A stretch of 64,000 bases of DNA from Chitinophagaceae bacterium (GTDB lineage: Bacteria > Bacteroidota > Bacteroidia > Chitinophagales > Chitinophagaceae), in NCBI GenBank assembly GCA_023957575.1, contig JAMLGU010000001.1, forward strand, positions 930,001 to 994,000, written 5' to 3'. The position numbers were made by a program, and so were the translations under genes. Positions 52,916-62,535 of the stretch are shown piece by piece. The notes under the pieces are model-generated. The model was given only the letters and a program-made list of their open reading frames with translations. It did no database searches and was not told the DNA's origin. Each line of letters begins with the position of its first letter. The stretch's first letter is position 1.

Positions 52916-53943
52916 TTAGCTAATTGTCCGCAGGCGGCATCTATATCCTTTCCGCGGCTCCGGCGCAGACGGGCATTCACCCTGTTTTTTTCAAGATGCT
53001 GCATAAAGGCATTTACTTTGTCTTCCGAGGGTTTTTTAAAGTGTGTATAATCAATGGGGTTGTATTCGATAATGTTGATGAGGTCTGCCGGAACCTGACG
53101 GTAAATTTTTATAAGTTCATCGGCATCTTTAAGGCTATCATTGAAATTATCGAAAAGGATGTACTCAAAAGTGATTTCGTTTTTGGTTTGTTTGTAAAAG
53201 TGATTGAGTGCATCAATCAATGATTTGAGGTTATTAGTGTCATTGATGGGCATTATCTCGCTGCGCTTTTTATCATTGGCGGCATGAAGCGAAAGCGCCA
53301 GTTTGAACTTTACCTGGTCATCGCCCAACTGCCTGATTTGTTTGGCAATCCCTGCAGTAGATACAGTTATCCTTCTTGGGCTCATTGCCAGCGCATCCGG
53401 CGATGTAATACGCTCAATTGCTTTTAATACGTTTCTGTAATTCAGGAGTGGCTCACCCATACCCATAAACACAATGTTTGTAAGTTTGGCGCCAAAGGTT
53501 TGCAGGCTTTGCTCATTAATGAGCGCTACTTCATCAAAAATCTCATCAAAATTGAGGTTGCGGGTTCTTCCCAGATAACCGGTAGCGCAAAACTTGCATC
53601 CTAAACTGCAACCGATTTGAGAACTGACGCAGGCGGTCTTTCTTTCTTCAGTGGGTATTAAAACGCCTTCTGTTTTATGATGGTCGCCGGCGGCAAATCG
53701 GGTTTTGATGGTTCCGTCATCCGAGTGTTGCGTCAAATCAATTCTTAATGATGGGAAGCTAAAATCATCTTTCAGTTTTTCACGGAGGTCTTTACTGAGG
53801 TTAGTCATGGCATCAAAACTTTGCACCGGCTTCACCCACAGCCAGTTATATACCTGCTGTGCTCTGAATTTTTTATCGCCGATACTTAAAAAATATTCTT
53901 CCAGTTCTTCTAAGTTTAAGTGGCGTATGTTTTGTTGCTTCAT
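52906..53943 (-). CDS. rlmN: 23S rRNA (adenine-2503-C2)-methyltransferase
   Basis: RlmN is a radical SAM enzyme that methylates A2503 of 23S rRNA and A37 of some tRNAs. The 345-residue protein has the radical SAM motif GCKFCATGYLG with CxxxC (C-x3-C-x2-C, here CSLGCKFC), GMGEPLLNY, a substrate-binding arginine region and the final catalytic cysteine in DIDAACGQL. The C-terminal KxxR region is also present. Confidence 0.96.
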   Translation of the reverse strand: MKQQNIRHLNLEELEEYFLSIGDKKFRAQQVYNWLWVKPVQSFDAMTNLSKDLREKLKDDFSFPSLRIDLTQHSDDGTIKTRFAAGDHHKTEGVLIPTEERKTACVSSQIGCSLGCKFCATGYLGRTRNLNFDEIFDEVALINEQSLQTFGAKLTNIVFMGMGEPLLNYRNVLKAIERITSPDALAMSPRRITVSTAGIAKQIRQLGDDQVKFKLALSLHAANDKKRSEIMPINDTNNLKSLIDALNHFYKQTKNEITFEYILFDNFNDSLKDADELIKIYRQVPADLINIIEYNPIDYTHFKKPSEDKVNAFMQHLEKNRVNARLRRSRGKDIDAACGQLANKE

Positions 53944-53969
53944 TTTGCAAAGATAAGAAAGGGTAGGAG

Positions 53970-54290
53970 AATAAGAGGTTGGCAGATTTCAGATTTCAGA
54001 TTGCAGATTACAGATTACAGATTGCATAAAGCCTATAGCCTAAAGCCTAAAGCATATTGTTTTTATTGCCATAGCCGAAAGCCGAAAGCTGTAGCATATT
54101 AAAAAGTTCAAGGTTTAAGGTTCAATGTTCAAGGTTGGCAGATTTTAGATTTTAGATTTGAGATTGCAGATTACAAATTGCTTATAGCCTAAAGCCTAAA
54201 GCATATTGCTTTTTTTGCCATAGCCAAAAGCCGATAGCTGTAGCATATTAAAAAGTTCAAGGTTCAAAGTTCAAGGTTACAGCCTACAGC
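53970..54290 (-). repeat. Composite low-complexity intergenic repeat, copy 4 (inverted)
   Basis: The words appear here as reverse complements of those in the other arrays: GCCTATAGCCTAAAGCC, AGATTGCAGATTACAG, GTTCAAGGTTCAA. Two rounds are visible, starting at 53975 and about 54127. Read on the minus strand the module order is the same as in the plus-strand arrays, and it follows the 3' end of the 2-hydroxyacid dehydrogenase gene. It contains no gene. 54291-54382 shows nothing else. Confidence 0.85.
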
Positions 54291-54382
54291 TTTTGAATCG
54301 GTGAAATAAAAAGTTTTTTTGACATATTTCATATCTCAACTTTTTCTATGCTTAAACCTTCATTTTACCCCTTTTATATATT

Positions 54383-55306
54383 CTACCTGATATTCAACTT
54401 CTCCAGCGTTACCGTTACCATTTTTATAAATGCCTCATGGCTGTATCCAGCAATATGAGGTGTTACAATTACGTTGGGCTGGTTAGTAAGCCATTTGAGC
54501 TGCTCTTTTTCTTTTTCGTTGTAGGAACTAAGCTTTTCATTTTCCAACACATCGAGGCAGGCTCCTGCAATCAATCCTTCTTTCAAGCCCCAGATGAGAT
54601 CGTCGGTATTTACTACTTTTCCTCTGGAAGCGTTGATAATAAAGGGTTTCTGCTCCATTTTTTGGATAAGCTCTTTATTAAGCATATAGTGTGTAAATTC
54701 GGTTAGCGGCACGTTGAAGCTGATAATATCTGCATATTTGCAAACCTGCTCTAATGAGGCTTCTTTTACAAAGTTATATGCAAAATCACTTTTAAATTTA
54801 TCATAAGCCAGCACAGTTACATTAAACGGCGCCAGCAAACGGGCAAAAGCGCCACCCGTATTTCCATATCCAATAATACCTACAGTTTTGCCTGTCAACT
54901 CGGTTCCTCTGTTATCGTCACGCTTCCAGATGCCCTGCTTTACTTCGTTGTAAGCAATATTTATTTTGTTCATCAGCATCAGAATCATTGCCAGGGAGTG
55001 CTCGGCCACAGCATTTCTGTTTCCTTCGGGGCTGCTCACACAAAGAATGTTTTTGCTTTCGGCATAAGGCACATCCACTAATTCCATGCCACTGCCAAGG
55101 CGACCAATCCATTTCAGGCGTGGCGCTGCATCAATCAAAGCCCTGTCCACAGTAATTCGTGTGGTAAGCACGATGCCGGTAGCATCACCAATTTGTTCTT
55201 TGAGTTCATCATAAGAAATAGCAGGCGCATAATTTACCTCATACCCTTTTTCTGTAAGAAACTCCTGCAAATAAGGATGGGCCTTGCCCGTAATAATTAC
55301 TTTCAT
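54383..55306 (-). CDS. D-isomer-specific 2-hydroxyacid dehydrogenase
   Basis: This 307-residue NAD-dependent dehydrogenase has the dinucleotide loop [20 protein letters not shown] (about 143-162) and the catalytic trio: Arg in [13 protein letters not shown], a Glu in DVLENEK, and His in VTPHIAGYS. The family covers phosphoglycerate, glyoxylate and lactate dehydrogenases; the 307-residue length without an ACT domain makes SerA possible but unproven. Confidence 0.9.
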   Translation of the reverse strand: MKVIITGKAHPYLQEFLTEKGYEVNYAPAISYDELKEQIGDATGIVLTTRITVDRALIDAAPRLKWIGRLGSGMELVDVPYAESKNILCVSSPEGNRNAVAEHSLAMILMLMNKINIAYNEVKQGIWKRDDNRGTELTGKTVGIIGYGNTGGAFARLLAPFNVTVLAYDKFKSDFAYNFVKEASLEQVCKYADIISFNVPLTEFTHYMLNKELIQKMEQKPFIINASRGKVVNTDDLIWGLKEGLIAGACLDVLENEKLSSYNEKEKEQLKWLTNQPNVIVTPHIAGYSHEAFIKMVTVTLEKLNIR

Positions 55307-55315
55307 TTTAAAATA

Positions 55316-56068
55316 TCATTTCATTTTAAAGGTTAATGTTGCAAAATCTTTTACTGATAATTGTTCTGCTCTTTTGTCAAAAATAGTATCGCTTAAAACT
55401 TCTTCAGGAAAAACTCCTCTGACGGCGTTGCGCAAAGTTTTTCTCCTTTGGTTAAAAGCCATTTTTACAAGCCGGAAAAAATCTTTTTCACTTTTCATCT
55501 CCTCTACACTGCTTTTTCGTAATAATTTAATTACACCACTTTTTACCTTGGGCGGCGGATTAAAGCAGTTTTCATGCACATCAAACAGGTATTTTACCTC
55601 ATAAAAAGCCTGTACCAGCACACTCAATACGCCATACACTTTATTGCCAGACGGTGAAGCCACTCGCTGTGCCACTTCCTTTTGAAACATACCTACCACC
55701 ACCGGCACCTGATCTTTCCATTCCAGTATTTTAAATAAAATTTGAGTGGAAATATTGTAAGGGAAATTTCCTGCAATATTAAATTCGTTTTCAAATGGCG
55801 GTTGCGTATCCAGAAAGCTCTCATGAATGATTCTGCCCTCGAGTTCGGGATAGGTTTTTAGTAAATAATCCACTTTTTCCTCATCAAGTTCTACTGCTTT
55901 AAAATCAATGTCCGGCATCTTTATCAGGTATTTGGTAAGCGCCCCGCCACCCGGGCCTACTTCCAGCAATTGTGAAAATGTGTCTTCGCTGATAGCCTCA
56001 ACAATTTTTCTGCAAATATTTTCATCTTTCAGAAAGTGTTGACCCAGCGACTTTTTTAGCGAATACAT
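55316..56068 (-). CDS. rsmA: 16S rRNA dimethyladenosine transferase
   Basis: RsmA/KsgA dimethylates A1518 and A1519 of 16S rRNA. The 250-residue protein has KKSLGQHFLKDENI at the start, SAM site LEVGPGGGALTKYL, NFPYNIS (catalytic motif IV) and GMFQKEVAQRVASPSGNKVYGVLS. It begins 9 bases from the end of the dehydrogenase gene region, both on the minus strand. Confidence 0.96.
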   Translation of the reverse strand: MYSLKKSLGQHFLKDENICRKIVEAISEDTFSQLLEVGPGGGALTKYLIKMPDIDFKAVELDEEKVDYLLKTYPELEGRIIHESFLDTQPPFENEFNIAGNFPYNISTQILFKILEWKDQVPVVVGMFQKEVAQRVASPSGNKVYGVLSVLVQAFYEVKYLFDVHENCFNPPPKVKSGVIKLLRKSSVEEMKSEKDFFRLVKMAFNQRRKTLRNAVRGVFPEEVLSDTIFDKRAEQLSVKDFATLTFKMK

Positions 56069-56267
56069 AAGGCAAAATTAGGTTATTAAAGTCAAGCTGT
56101 AATATTTGGTTGGGTGCAAATTATTCCGGTCAAAGTTTTTTTCTTTTAATCTATATTTACTGCCGGTAAAACATTTTGGACGTTTTGTTGTAGAAATAAA
56201 GTGATTTAATTAAAAGTGCAAATCTTTTTACCCAAATTCTTTACTTTCGCAGAATATCTTAAAAAAA

Positions 56268-57356
56268 ATGAATACGAATATAAAAAGGCCGATTATTGGC
56301 GTAACCTGTGGTGATGTGAATGGCATCGGTATCGAACTGATTATAAAAGCTTTTTCAGATACAAGAATTGCAGAGCTTTGTACGCTGGTAATTTTTGCCA
56401 GCAATAAAGTAATAAATTTTTACAGAAAGACGGTTCCTGATTCCAATTTCAATTTTTACCATACCAAAGATATTGACTGCCTTAATTCTAAGCAGGTTAA
56501 TATTTTTAACTGTTGGGATGAGGATGTAAATATCAACCCCGGCATATTAAATGAAATCGGTGGAAAATATGCTGTTAAATCATTAATAACTGCCAGTAAT
56601 TTCCTAAAACAAGGGAAAATTGACGGTTTGCTTACGGCTCCCATTCATAAGAATAATGTGCAGTCTGCCGATTTTTCGTTTACCGGACATACTCCTTTTT
56701 TGAAATCCTTTTTTGGAGTTTCTGATGTAGTGATGATGATGTGCGCTTCCAATATGCGTGTGGCTTTAGTAACCGAACACGTGCCTATCAGCGAAGTGGC
56801 ACAGCACATTACCACCGAAAATATCCTGGGCAAGTTAAATATAATGCATGCCAGTCTGAAAAAAGATTTTGATGTAAGCAGGCCCCGAATTGCAGTGCTG
56901 GGTTTAAATCCACATGCAGGCGACAGAGGATTGGTGGGCAGTGAGGAAGAAACCATCATAAAACCGGCTATCCGACAGGCTAAGGATAAAGATATGCTGG
57001 TATTTGGTCCTTATAGCGCTGATGCGTTTTTTGCCAGAGGCTATCATGAAAGATTTGATGCAGTGCTGGCCATGTATCACGACCAGGGGCTGATTCCATT
57101 CAAATCTCTTGCAATTGGCGAAGGTGTGAATTTTACTGCCGGATTAAAGGTAGTACGTACTTCGCCAGACCACGGTGTGGCTTTTGATATTGCAGGAAAA
57201 GGAGTGGCAGATCATTCATCATTTCTTCATGCGCTCTATTTCTGTATGGATGTGATAGCAAACAGGAAAGAGTATGAAGAAGCCAGAGCCAATCCGATTA
57301 AAAGAATTATGCCTGAGGTTACTGCTAAATTAGAAGATGAAAAAATAGAAGAATAG
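56268..57356 (+). CDS. pdxA: 4-hydroxythreonine-4-phosphate dehydrogenase
   Basis: PdxA takes part in pyridoxal-phosphate synthesis. The 362-residue protein has GVTCGDVNGIGIELI, TAPIHKNNVQ, GHTPFLKSFF, GLNPHAGDRGL and YHDQGLIPFKSL, the usual motif set. It ends before the S1/P1-type gene. No pdxJ is adjacent. Confidence 0.96.
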   Translation: MNTNIKRPIIGVTCGDVNGIGIELIIKAFSDTRIAELCTLVIFASNKVINFYRKTVPDSNFNFYHTKDIDCLNSKQVNIFNCWDEDVNINPGILNEIGGKYAVKSLITASNFLKQGKIDGLLTAPIHKNNVQSADFSFTGHTPFLKSFFGVSDVVMMMCASNMRVALVTEHVPISEVAQHITTENILGKLNIMHASLKKDFDVSRPRIAVLGLNPHAGDRGLVGSEEETIIKPAIRQAKDKDMLVFGPYSADAFFARGYHERFDAVLAMYHDQGLIPFKSLAIGEGVNFTAGLKVVRTSPDHGVAFDIAGKGVADHSSFLHALYFCMDVIANRKEYEEARANPIKRIMPEVTAKLEDEKIEE

Positions 57357-57440
57357 AAAATAAAATTTATTTGCATCGCAGTTTTACTGAACTTTTCTAC
57401 CTTTTTCCTGCACCTTTGCAAAAATTTCAAACAATTAACG

Positions 57441-58424
57441 ATGCGCAAAAGTGTATTTCTTTTTTCATTGGTAATAATATTGATAGGTTTTGGCAGTTGG
57501 GGGTTTTTGGTGCATCGCACTGTAAACCAGTTGGCGATATACGGTCTGCCCAAAAAAATGAGGCCTTTGTTTTTCAGCGAAAAGGATTATCTGGTATATA
57601 ATGCGCCGCGCCCCGACCAGCGCCGGAGTACAGACAGTACCGAGGGCAACAAACACTTTATGGATATGGAGTATTACGGCGATAATCCTTTTGCCGCCAT
57701 ACCGCGCAACCGGCAGGAAGCAGAAGCTAAATATGGCGCCGATACACTTTTTAAATATGGTACACTTCCCTATACTATCGAAGAAACTCAACAAAAATTG
57801 ACTAATGCCTTCAAAATGAAAAACAGGGATAGTATTCTTTTCTATGCCGCCGACCTGGGTCATTATATTGCCGATGCGCACGTACCCCTGCACACTTCGC
57901 TCAACTATGACGGGCAATTGACCGGTCAGAACGGTCTTCATGATTTGTGGGAAACCACTGTGCCCGAAATAGAAATAACCAACTATACCCTGAAAAGCAG
58001 ACATAAGGCAAAATATATCAGTTCTATCACCAATACCGCTTGGCAAATATTGCAGCACACCCATTCGCTGCTGCCTGAAATGTTCGCAAAAGAAAAAGAG
58101 GTTTCCAAACACTTTACCGATTCTACAAAATACAGATGGCAGGTACGCTGGGGTAAAAACCGCAGGTTTTATACATCTGCCTTTGCAAAGGCATACAACA
58201 AGGCTTTGGGCAATTCCATCAACGACCAACTGATAGCCACTGCAAACTATATTTCAGACTTCTGGTACACTGCCTGGGTAGATGCCGGCCGCCCTGATCT
58301 TAATGGTATTGTTACCAAAAAATATGATAGGGATCTGTTTAAAACAGAGCGCAAAGCCTACCGCAAAAACCGACTTATCGAAAAAAATCTGTTGATAAGT
58401 AAGCAAAAACCCTCAGACGATTAA
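57441..58424 (+). CDS. Secreted zinc-dependent phospholipase C / S1-P1 nuclease-fold protein
   Basis: The 327-residue protein has an N-terminal signal/anchor (1-24) ending near WGFLVHRTVNQLAI, which gives the N-terminal Trp and a zinc-binding His. HFMDMEYY and DLGHYIADAHVPLHT, with NGLHDLWE, provide the other zinc ligands of the phospholipase C / S1-P1 fold. It may cleave lipids or nucleic acids. It stops 2 bases from the convergent cupin gene. Confidence 0.85.
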   Translation: MRKSVFLFSLVIILIGFGSWGFLVHRTVNQLAIYGLPKKMRPLFFSEKDYLVYNAPRPDQRRSTDSTEGNKHFMDMEYYGDNPFAAIPRNRQEAEAKYGADTLFKYGTLPYTIEETQQKLTNAFKMKNRDSILFYAADLGHYIADAHVPLHTSLNYDGQLTGQNGLHDLWETTVPEIEITNYTLKSRHKAKYISSITNTAWQILQHTHSLLPEMFAKEKEVSKHFTDSTKYRWQVRWGKNRRFYTSAFAKAYNKALGNSINDQLIATANYISDFWYTAWVDAGRPDLNGIVTKKYDRDLFKTERKAYRKNRLIEKNLLISKQKPSDD

Positions 58425-58426
58425 AG

Positions 58427-58744
58427 TTAGGATTTAATCATTGTCAGCATCATTTTGAACTGATGCACTGCTTTAAGAGCATGGGGTACATTAGCCGGCA
58501 TAATTACTGACTGGCTTTTAGAAACAGTATGTTTAACGCCGCCGATGGTAATCTCTGCTTCGCCGTCCAGAATTTGCACAAAAGCATCAAACGGCGCCGA
58601 ATGTTCACTCAATTCTTCGCCTTTGTCAAAGGCAAAAAGCGTTACATTGCCTGCCGGATTTTTGATAATCGCCCTGCTTACAATGGCTTGGGGAGCATAG
58701 TTTACTAAGTTTTTTATACTGAAGGGAACAGAAAAATCGTCCAT
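58427..58744 (-). CDS. Cupin-domain protein
   Basis: This 105-residue small beta-barrel protein has the cupin pattern: GEELSEHSAPFDAFVQILDGEAEITIGG (motif 1) and MPANVPHALKAVHQFKMMLTM (motif 2), with metal-binding histidines. The ATG at 58744 is preferred to a TTG at 58774. Function unknown; it may bind or convert a small ligand. Confidence 0.85.
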   Translation of the reverse strand: MDDFSVPFSIKNLVNYAPQAIVSRAIIKNPAGNVTLFAFDKGEELSEHSAPFDAFVQILDGEAEITIGGVKHTVSKSQSVIMPANVPHALKAVHQFKMMLTMIKS

Positions 58745-58930
58745 AATTGTTAGTTGTTTAAAAATGTCCCACAAAGTTAAACAATTTATGTGTAAAAATA
58801 AATACTTGATAATCAGTCAGTTATTAAAAATATATTATAAATGATAGCTTTCATTGCATCTTTATCAAAAACTTAACTACCCTAAACTTGCGTGGTTATA
58901 GTTTTTTCGCAAGATTTGCCTATTATTAAT

Positions 58931-58938
58931 TAACTTTG
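58931..58938 (+). promoter_or_regulatory. Candidate promoter of bamD
   Basis: TAACTTTG fits the -7 consensus and ends only 8 bases before the ATG, so the transcript would be nearly leaderless. Confidence 0.5.
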
Positions 58939-58946
58939 CACACTTT

Positions 58947-59765
58947 ATGCGGATTTTTGTTATCATATTTTTTGCGCTTTCTTTGGTTTCTTGTGGTCCG
59001 GGCATGAACAAGATTTTAAAAAGTAAAGACCCTGCTTATAAATTGAAGATGGCCGAAAAATTTTTTGCCGGTAAAAAATATGGGAAGGCAGCTACTATTT
59101 TTGAAGACATTAAACCTTTTTATACCAGCACGCCGCAGTATGAAGATATTTTGTACAAATGGACTTATGCCATTTATAATCAAAAAGATTATTTGAATGC
59201 CGAAAATCTTTTTAAAACATTTGTAGAAAGTTATCCTAACAGCCCACGAACAGAGGAGATGGAATATATGAGGGCTTATACAAATTATAAACTGGCTCCT
59301 AAGCCTGAGCTGGATCCTTCCAATACCATTAAAGCGATCGGAATGTTTCAGACTTTTGTGGTTACACATCCGGGATCGGTAAGGGTGGCTGAGAGCAATA
59401 GAATTATAGACGAACTAAGAAACAGGCTGGAAACTAAAGAATACAAGGGGGCTAAGTTGTATTATGATATGGGGCAGTTTAGGGCGGCAGGAGTAGCTTT
59501 TACCAGTCTGATGGACAATTTTCCTGAATCGCCATTGGCGGATGAATATCAGTACATGGTAGTAAAATCTTACTATCGTTTTGCAGAACTGAGTGTGGCC
59601 GAAAAAAAAGTGGAAAGGTATCAGGACGTACTTACAGAATGTAATGAATTTTTTGATCGTTTTCCTGAAAGCAAATGGCGCAAGGAAATAGACAATTATA
59701 TGAATATCTCTAATTCGGAAATACAAAAATTTAGCAATAATGAGCAAATTAAGACGACAACTTAG
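58947..59765 (+). CDS. bamD: Outer-membrane assembly lipoprotein BamD
   Basis: BamD helps insert beta-barrels. The 272-residue lipoprotein has lipobox ALSLVSC/G (about residue 16) and TPR repeats (about residues 30-240) with FVESYPNSPRTEEMEYMRAY and LMDNFPESPLADEYQYMVVKSYYRFA. It partners with BamA, which is not in the window. It overlaps the rpoZ gene by 26 bases. Confidence 0.93.
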   Translation: MRIFVIIFFALSLVSCGPGMNKILKSKDPAYKLKMAEKFFAGKKYGKAATIFEDIKPFYTSTPQYEDILYKWTYAIYNQKDYLNAENLFKTFVESYPNSPRTEEMEYMRAYTNYKLAPKPELDPSNTIKAIGMFQTFVVTHPGSVRVAESNRIIDELRNRLETKEYKGAKLYYDMGQFRAAGVAFTSLMDNFPESPLADEYQYMVVKSYYRFAELSVAEKKVERYQDVLTECNEFFDRFPESKWRKEIDNYMNISNSEIQKFSNNEQIKTTT

Positions 59766-60081
59766 CGCCGGTATCGCCAGCAATGTGGAAACCAAAGACC
59801 TTGGCAGCATTAAAGCAAAAACCGGAAATACTTACGAGTCAATAGTAATCATTGGCAAACGTGCCAACCAGATAAATATTTCAATAAGAGAAGAATTGCA
59901 CAGCAAGCTGGATGAGTTTGCCAGCCATACCGATTCTTTGGAAGAAATACATGAAAATAAAGAACAAATCGAAATTTCGAAAGCCTACGAAAGAATGCCC
60001 AACCCTGCACTGCTGGCTACCCAGGAGTTTATGGATGATAAAATTTATTATCGCAAAGCTGAGGACGAGCTGTTCAGCTAA
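59740..60081 (+). CDS. rpoZ: RNA polymerase omega-like subunit
   Basis: The 113-residue protein has the omega/Rpb6 pattern, KTGNTYESIVIIGKRANQINISIREEL (about 27-53), and in Bacteroidota lies in this place between bamD and coaBC. Its start lies inside bamD, 26 bases before the bamD stop. It stabilises the RNA polymerase core. A terminator follows. Confidence 0.9.
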   Translation: MSKLRRQLSAGIASNVETKDLGSIKAKTGNTYESIVIIGKRANQINISIREELHSKLDEFASHTDSLEEIHENKEQIEISKAYERMPNPALLATQEFMDDKIYYRKAEDELFS

Positions 60082-60103
60082 TCCTTTTTCAAATATTTTT
60101 TCG

Positions 60104-60140
60104 ACCACGGCTGTTGTAAAAATGGCTGTGGTTTTTATTT
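60104..60140 (+). terminator. Rho-independent terminator after rpoZ
   Basis: ACCACGGC (60104-60111) pairs with GCTGTGGT (60125-60132), followed by TTTTATTTT. Confidence 0.65.
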
Positions 60141-60189
60141 TGGAAAAAAAGATTAATATTTTATTATTAGTATTTTTAACCGCATCACT

Positions 60190-60197
60190 TAATTTTG
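60190..60197 (+). promoter_or_regulatory. Candidate promoter of coaBC
   Basis: TAATTTTG fits the -7 consensus, 7 bases before the coaBC ATG, giving a near-leaderless message. Confidence 0.45.
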
Positions 60198-60204
60198 ATG
60201 TTTC

Positions 60205-61413
60205 ATGCTGAAAGGGAAGAAAATATTATTAGGTGTTACAGGCAGCATTGCGGCATATAAAACCGCTTATTTGGTGCGTTTGCTTGTAAAGCAGGAAGCT
60301 GAAGTAAGGGTGATAATGACCCCCGCAGCCAAAGACTTTGTATCGCCTTTAACCTTGTCCACTCTTTCAAAAAATGAGGCGCTGACAGATATGTTTGCCG
60401 AAAACACCTGGTCGAACCATGTGCGACTGGGCCGCTGGGCAGATGTAATGGTGATGGCGCCAATGAGCTGCAATACGCTCAGTAAAATGGCGCAAGGCCA
60501 GTGTGATAACTTATTGCTGGCTGTTTATTTATCGGCAACCTGTCCGGTCGTTATTGCTCCGGCAATGGATGAAGATATGTGGAAACATCCTTCTACACAA
60601 AATAATCTGATGCTGCTAAAAAGTTATGGCAATAAAATTATTTTGCCAGCCACCGGTGAGTTGGCAAGCGGCTTGTTTGGCCCGGGGCGAATGGAGGAAC
60701 CGGAATTGATTGTACAATATCTTGAATCATTTTTTGAAAACAGTAATCCAAAGGATCTTGAAGGTAAAAATGTGCTGATAACTGCAGGGCCTACTCAGGA
60801 AGCGATTGACCCTGTGCGCTATATCAGCAATCATTCTTCCGGAAAAATGGGTTTGGCAATCGCCAGAGAATGTAGAAACAGAGGGGCGAATGTAACGCTG
60901 GTATTAGGTCCTGTGTCTTCAAAAGAAATTCCAGATGGGGTGACTGTTATCCGCATTACATCATCTGATGAAATGTATGATGCCTGCCACCGTCATTTTG
61001 CAAGTGCTGATTTTGCCATAATGGCGGCTGCGGTAGCCGATTATAAACCCGAAAAGGTGCAAGAAACCAAAATAAAAAAGACAGATACAGCGCCTGAAGT
61101 GAAACTGATAAAAACAAAAGACATTCTTAAAAGCCTTGGCGAAATAAAAAGAGAACATCAGACACTGGTGGGCTTTGCATTAGAAACCAATGACGAAAAA
61201 GCAAATGCACTGCAAAAACTTAAAACAAAAAATGCTGATTTCATTGTGCTGAACTCCTTACAGGACGGTATGATTTTTGGCGCAGACAGTAATAAAATTA
61301 CCATCTTTACAAAATATGGCAATGAGATAATATTTGACCACAAACCTAAGACTGAGGTGGCAACTGATATTATCAATACTGTTTTAAAATATAAATCAAC
61401 AGTAACAATTTAA
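60205..61413 (+). CDS. coaBC: Bifunctional phosphopantothenoylcysteine decarboxylase/phosphopantothenate--cysteine ligase
   Basis: CoaBC carries out two steps of coenzyme A synthesis. The 402-residue protein has an N-terminal flavodoxin-like decarboxylase part (LLGVTGSIAAYKTAYLVR, PAMDEDMWKHPST) and a C-terminal ligase part (NVLITAGPTQEAIDPVRYISN, SGKMGLAIA, AAAVADYKP). The DUF4296 gene starts 2 bases after it, in the same operon. Confidence 0.96.
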   Translation: MLKGKKILLGVTGSIAAYKTAYLVRLLVKQEAEVRVIMTPAAKDFVSPLTLSTLSKNEALTDMFAENTWSNHVRLGRWADVMVMAPMSCNTLSKMAQGQCDNLLLAVYLSATCPVVIAPAMDEDMWKHPSTQNNLMLLKSYGNKIILPATGELASGLFGPGRMEEPELIVQYLESFFENSNPKDLEGKNVLITAGPTQEAIDPVRYISNHSSGKMGLAIARECRNRGANVTLVLGPVSSKEIPDGVTVIRITSSDEMYDACHRHFASADFAIMAAAVADYKPEKVQETKIKKTDTAPEVKLIKTKDILKSLGEIKREHQTLVGFALETNDEKANALQKLKTKNADFIVLNSLQDGMIFGADSNKITIFTKYGNEIIFDHKPKTEVATDIINTVLKYKSTVTI

Positions 61414-61414
61414 G

Positions 61415-61834
61415 ATGAAGATTAAATTAATTTTTGTGTTTCTTATTTTTCTCGCTGCGTGCTCGGGAAGCACGCCCAAAGATGTTTTGCCCAGAGATAA
61501 AATGCAAAAGGTATTGTGGGATGTAACGCTGGCAGGTGAATATGCCAACGGGTATATTTTTTCCAAATATTATGACCTGAACCGGGCTGCTGTTAATAAT
61601 GAGTTGTTGGAAAAAGTTTTTAAGTCAAACGGCATTACTAAAAAGCAGTTTGAAAAAAGCCTCGATTATTACCGCGATCACCCACAAAAGTTAATGACTG
61701 TTCTGGATTCGCTTTATGCGCAACAAAAAAGAATTGATGATGCCAGAAATGAAAAGACAGAGAAGAATAAGGAGATTGAGGAGGTAAATCCCTCTATTTT
61801 ACCGCCTCCGGTTAATCCTCCTCCTGTTCAATAA
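61415..61834 (+). CDS. DUF4296 lipoprotein
   Basis: The 139-residue lipoprotein has lipobox IFLAAC/S (about residue 16), the DUF4296 domain (LPRDKMQKVLWDVTLAGEYANG, FEKSLDYYRDHPQKLMTVLDSLYAQQ) and a proline-rich end. Function unknown; this family is common after coaBC in Bacteroidota. Confidence 0.85.
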   Translation: MKIKLIFVFLIFLAACSGSTPKDVLPRDKMQKVLWDVTLAGEYANGYIFSKYYDLNRAAVNNELLEKVFKSNGITKKQFEKSLDYYRDHPQKLMTVLDSLYAQQKRIDDARNEKTEKNKEIEEVNPSILPPPVNPPPVQ

Positions 61835-61900
61835 ATGTGCTGATGCAGTAAACATTATGTATTTTAAAACGTTTATGAAAGGATAAATCAAAATGATAAT

Positions 61901-61908
61901 TACTTTTG
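61901..61908 (+). promoter_or_regulatory. Candidate promoter of folE
   Basis: TACTTTTG fits the -7 consensus, 20 bases before the folE ATG. Confidence 0.45.
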
Positions 61909-61928
61909 AAATTATTTAGAATAAAACA

Positions 61929-62525
61929 ATGAGCTACCAAAAGAAAGAAATTTATAGTGAGGAGCAAACACAAGGTTTGATGAAGCATTATAAGGAGGTT
62001 TTGAATTTGATTGGCGAAGATTCTGAACGAGAAGGGTTACTGAAAACGCCCGAAAGATTAGCCAAAGCAATGCAATACCTTACACAAGGATATCAGTTAA
62101 ATGCCCATGATATTATCAACTCTGCAAAGTTTCATGAAGATGTGAGCGAGATGATCGTGGTTAAGAATATTGAGTTATACAGTATGTGTGAGCATCATAT
62201 TCTTCCTTTCTTTGGGAAAGCCCACATCGCTTATATCCCTAATGGGTGGATTACCGGACTGAGCAAGATGGCCAGAGTTGTGGATGTTTTTTCGCGCAGG
62301 TTGCAGGTACAGGAGCGCCTCACTGTGCAAATTATGAATGCTATAAAGGATACATTGAACCCCTTGGGTGTTGGCGTGGTTATTGAAGCGCAACATCTGT
62401 GCATGATGATGCGCGGCGTGCAAAAACAAAACTCGATTACCACTACTTCGGCTTTTGACGGATTGTTTCTGAAAAACCCTACCAGAAGTGAGTTTTTAAA
62501 ACTAATCAGCGCCGATTTGGCCTAA
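61929..62525 (+). CDS. folE: GTP cyclohydrolase I
   Basis: FolE makes dihydroneopterin triphosphate from GTP for folate or other pterins. The 198-residue protein has [19 protein letters not shown] with zinc-binding Cys and His, and [20 protein letters not shown] with the second zinc Cys. It converges with the gene cut by the right edge. Confidence 0.96.
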   Translation: MSYQKKEIYSEEQTQGLMKHYKEVLNLIGEDSEREGLLKTPERLAKAMQYLTQGYQLNAHDIINSAKFHEDVSEMIVVKNIELYSMCEHHILPFFGKAHIAYIPNGWITGLSKMARVVDVFSRRLQVQERLTVQIMNAIKDTLNPLGVGVVIEAQHLCMMMRGVQKQNSITTTSAFDGLFLKNPTRSEFLKLISADLA

Positions 62526-62535
62526 ATTTGTTTTT

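Noticed and set aside
53920..54102. 60-residue ORF on the plus strand
   Set aside because: It is a translation of the low-complexity repeat array (LQITDYRLHKAYSLKPKAY) and starts inside the rlmN gene.
57465..58229. 254-residue ORF on the minus strand
   Set aside because: It lies wholly opposite the zinc phospholipase-type gene, has no recognisable domain, and that gene has clear motifs in the other frame.
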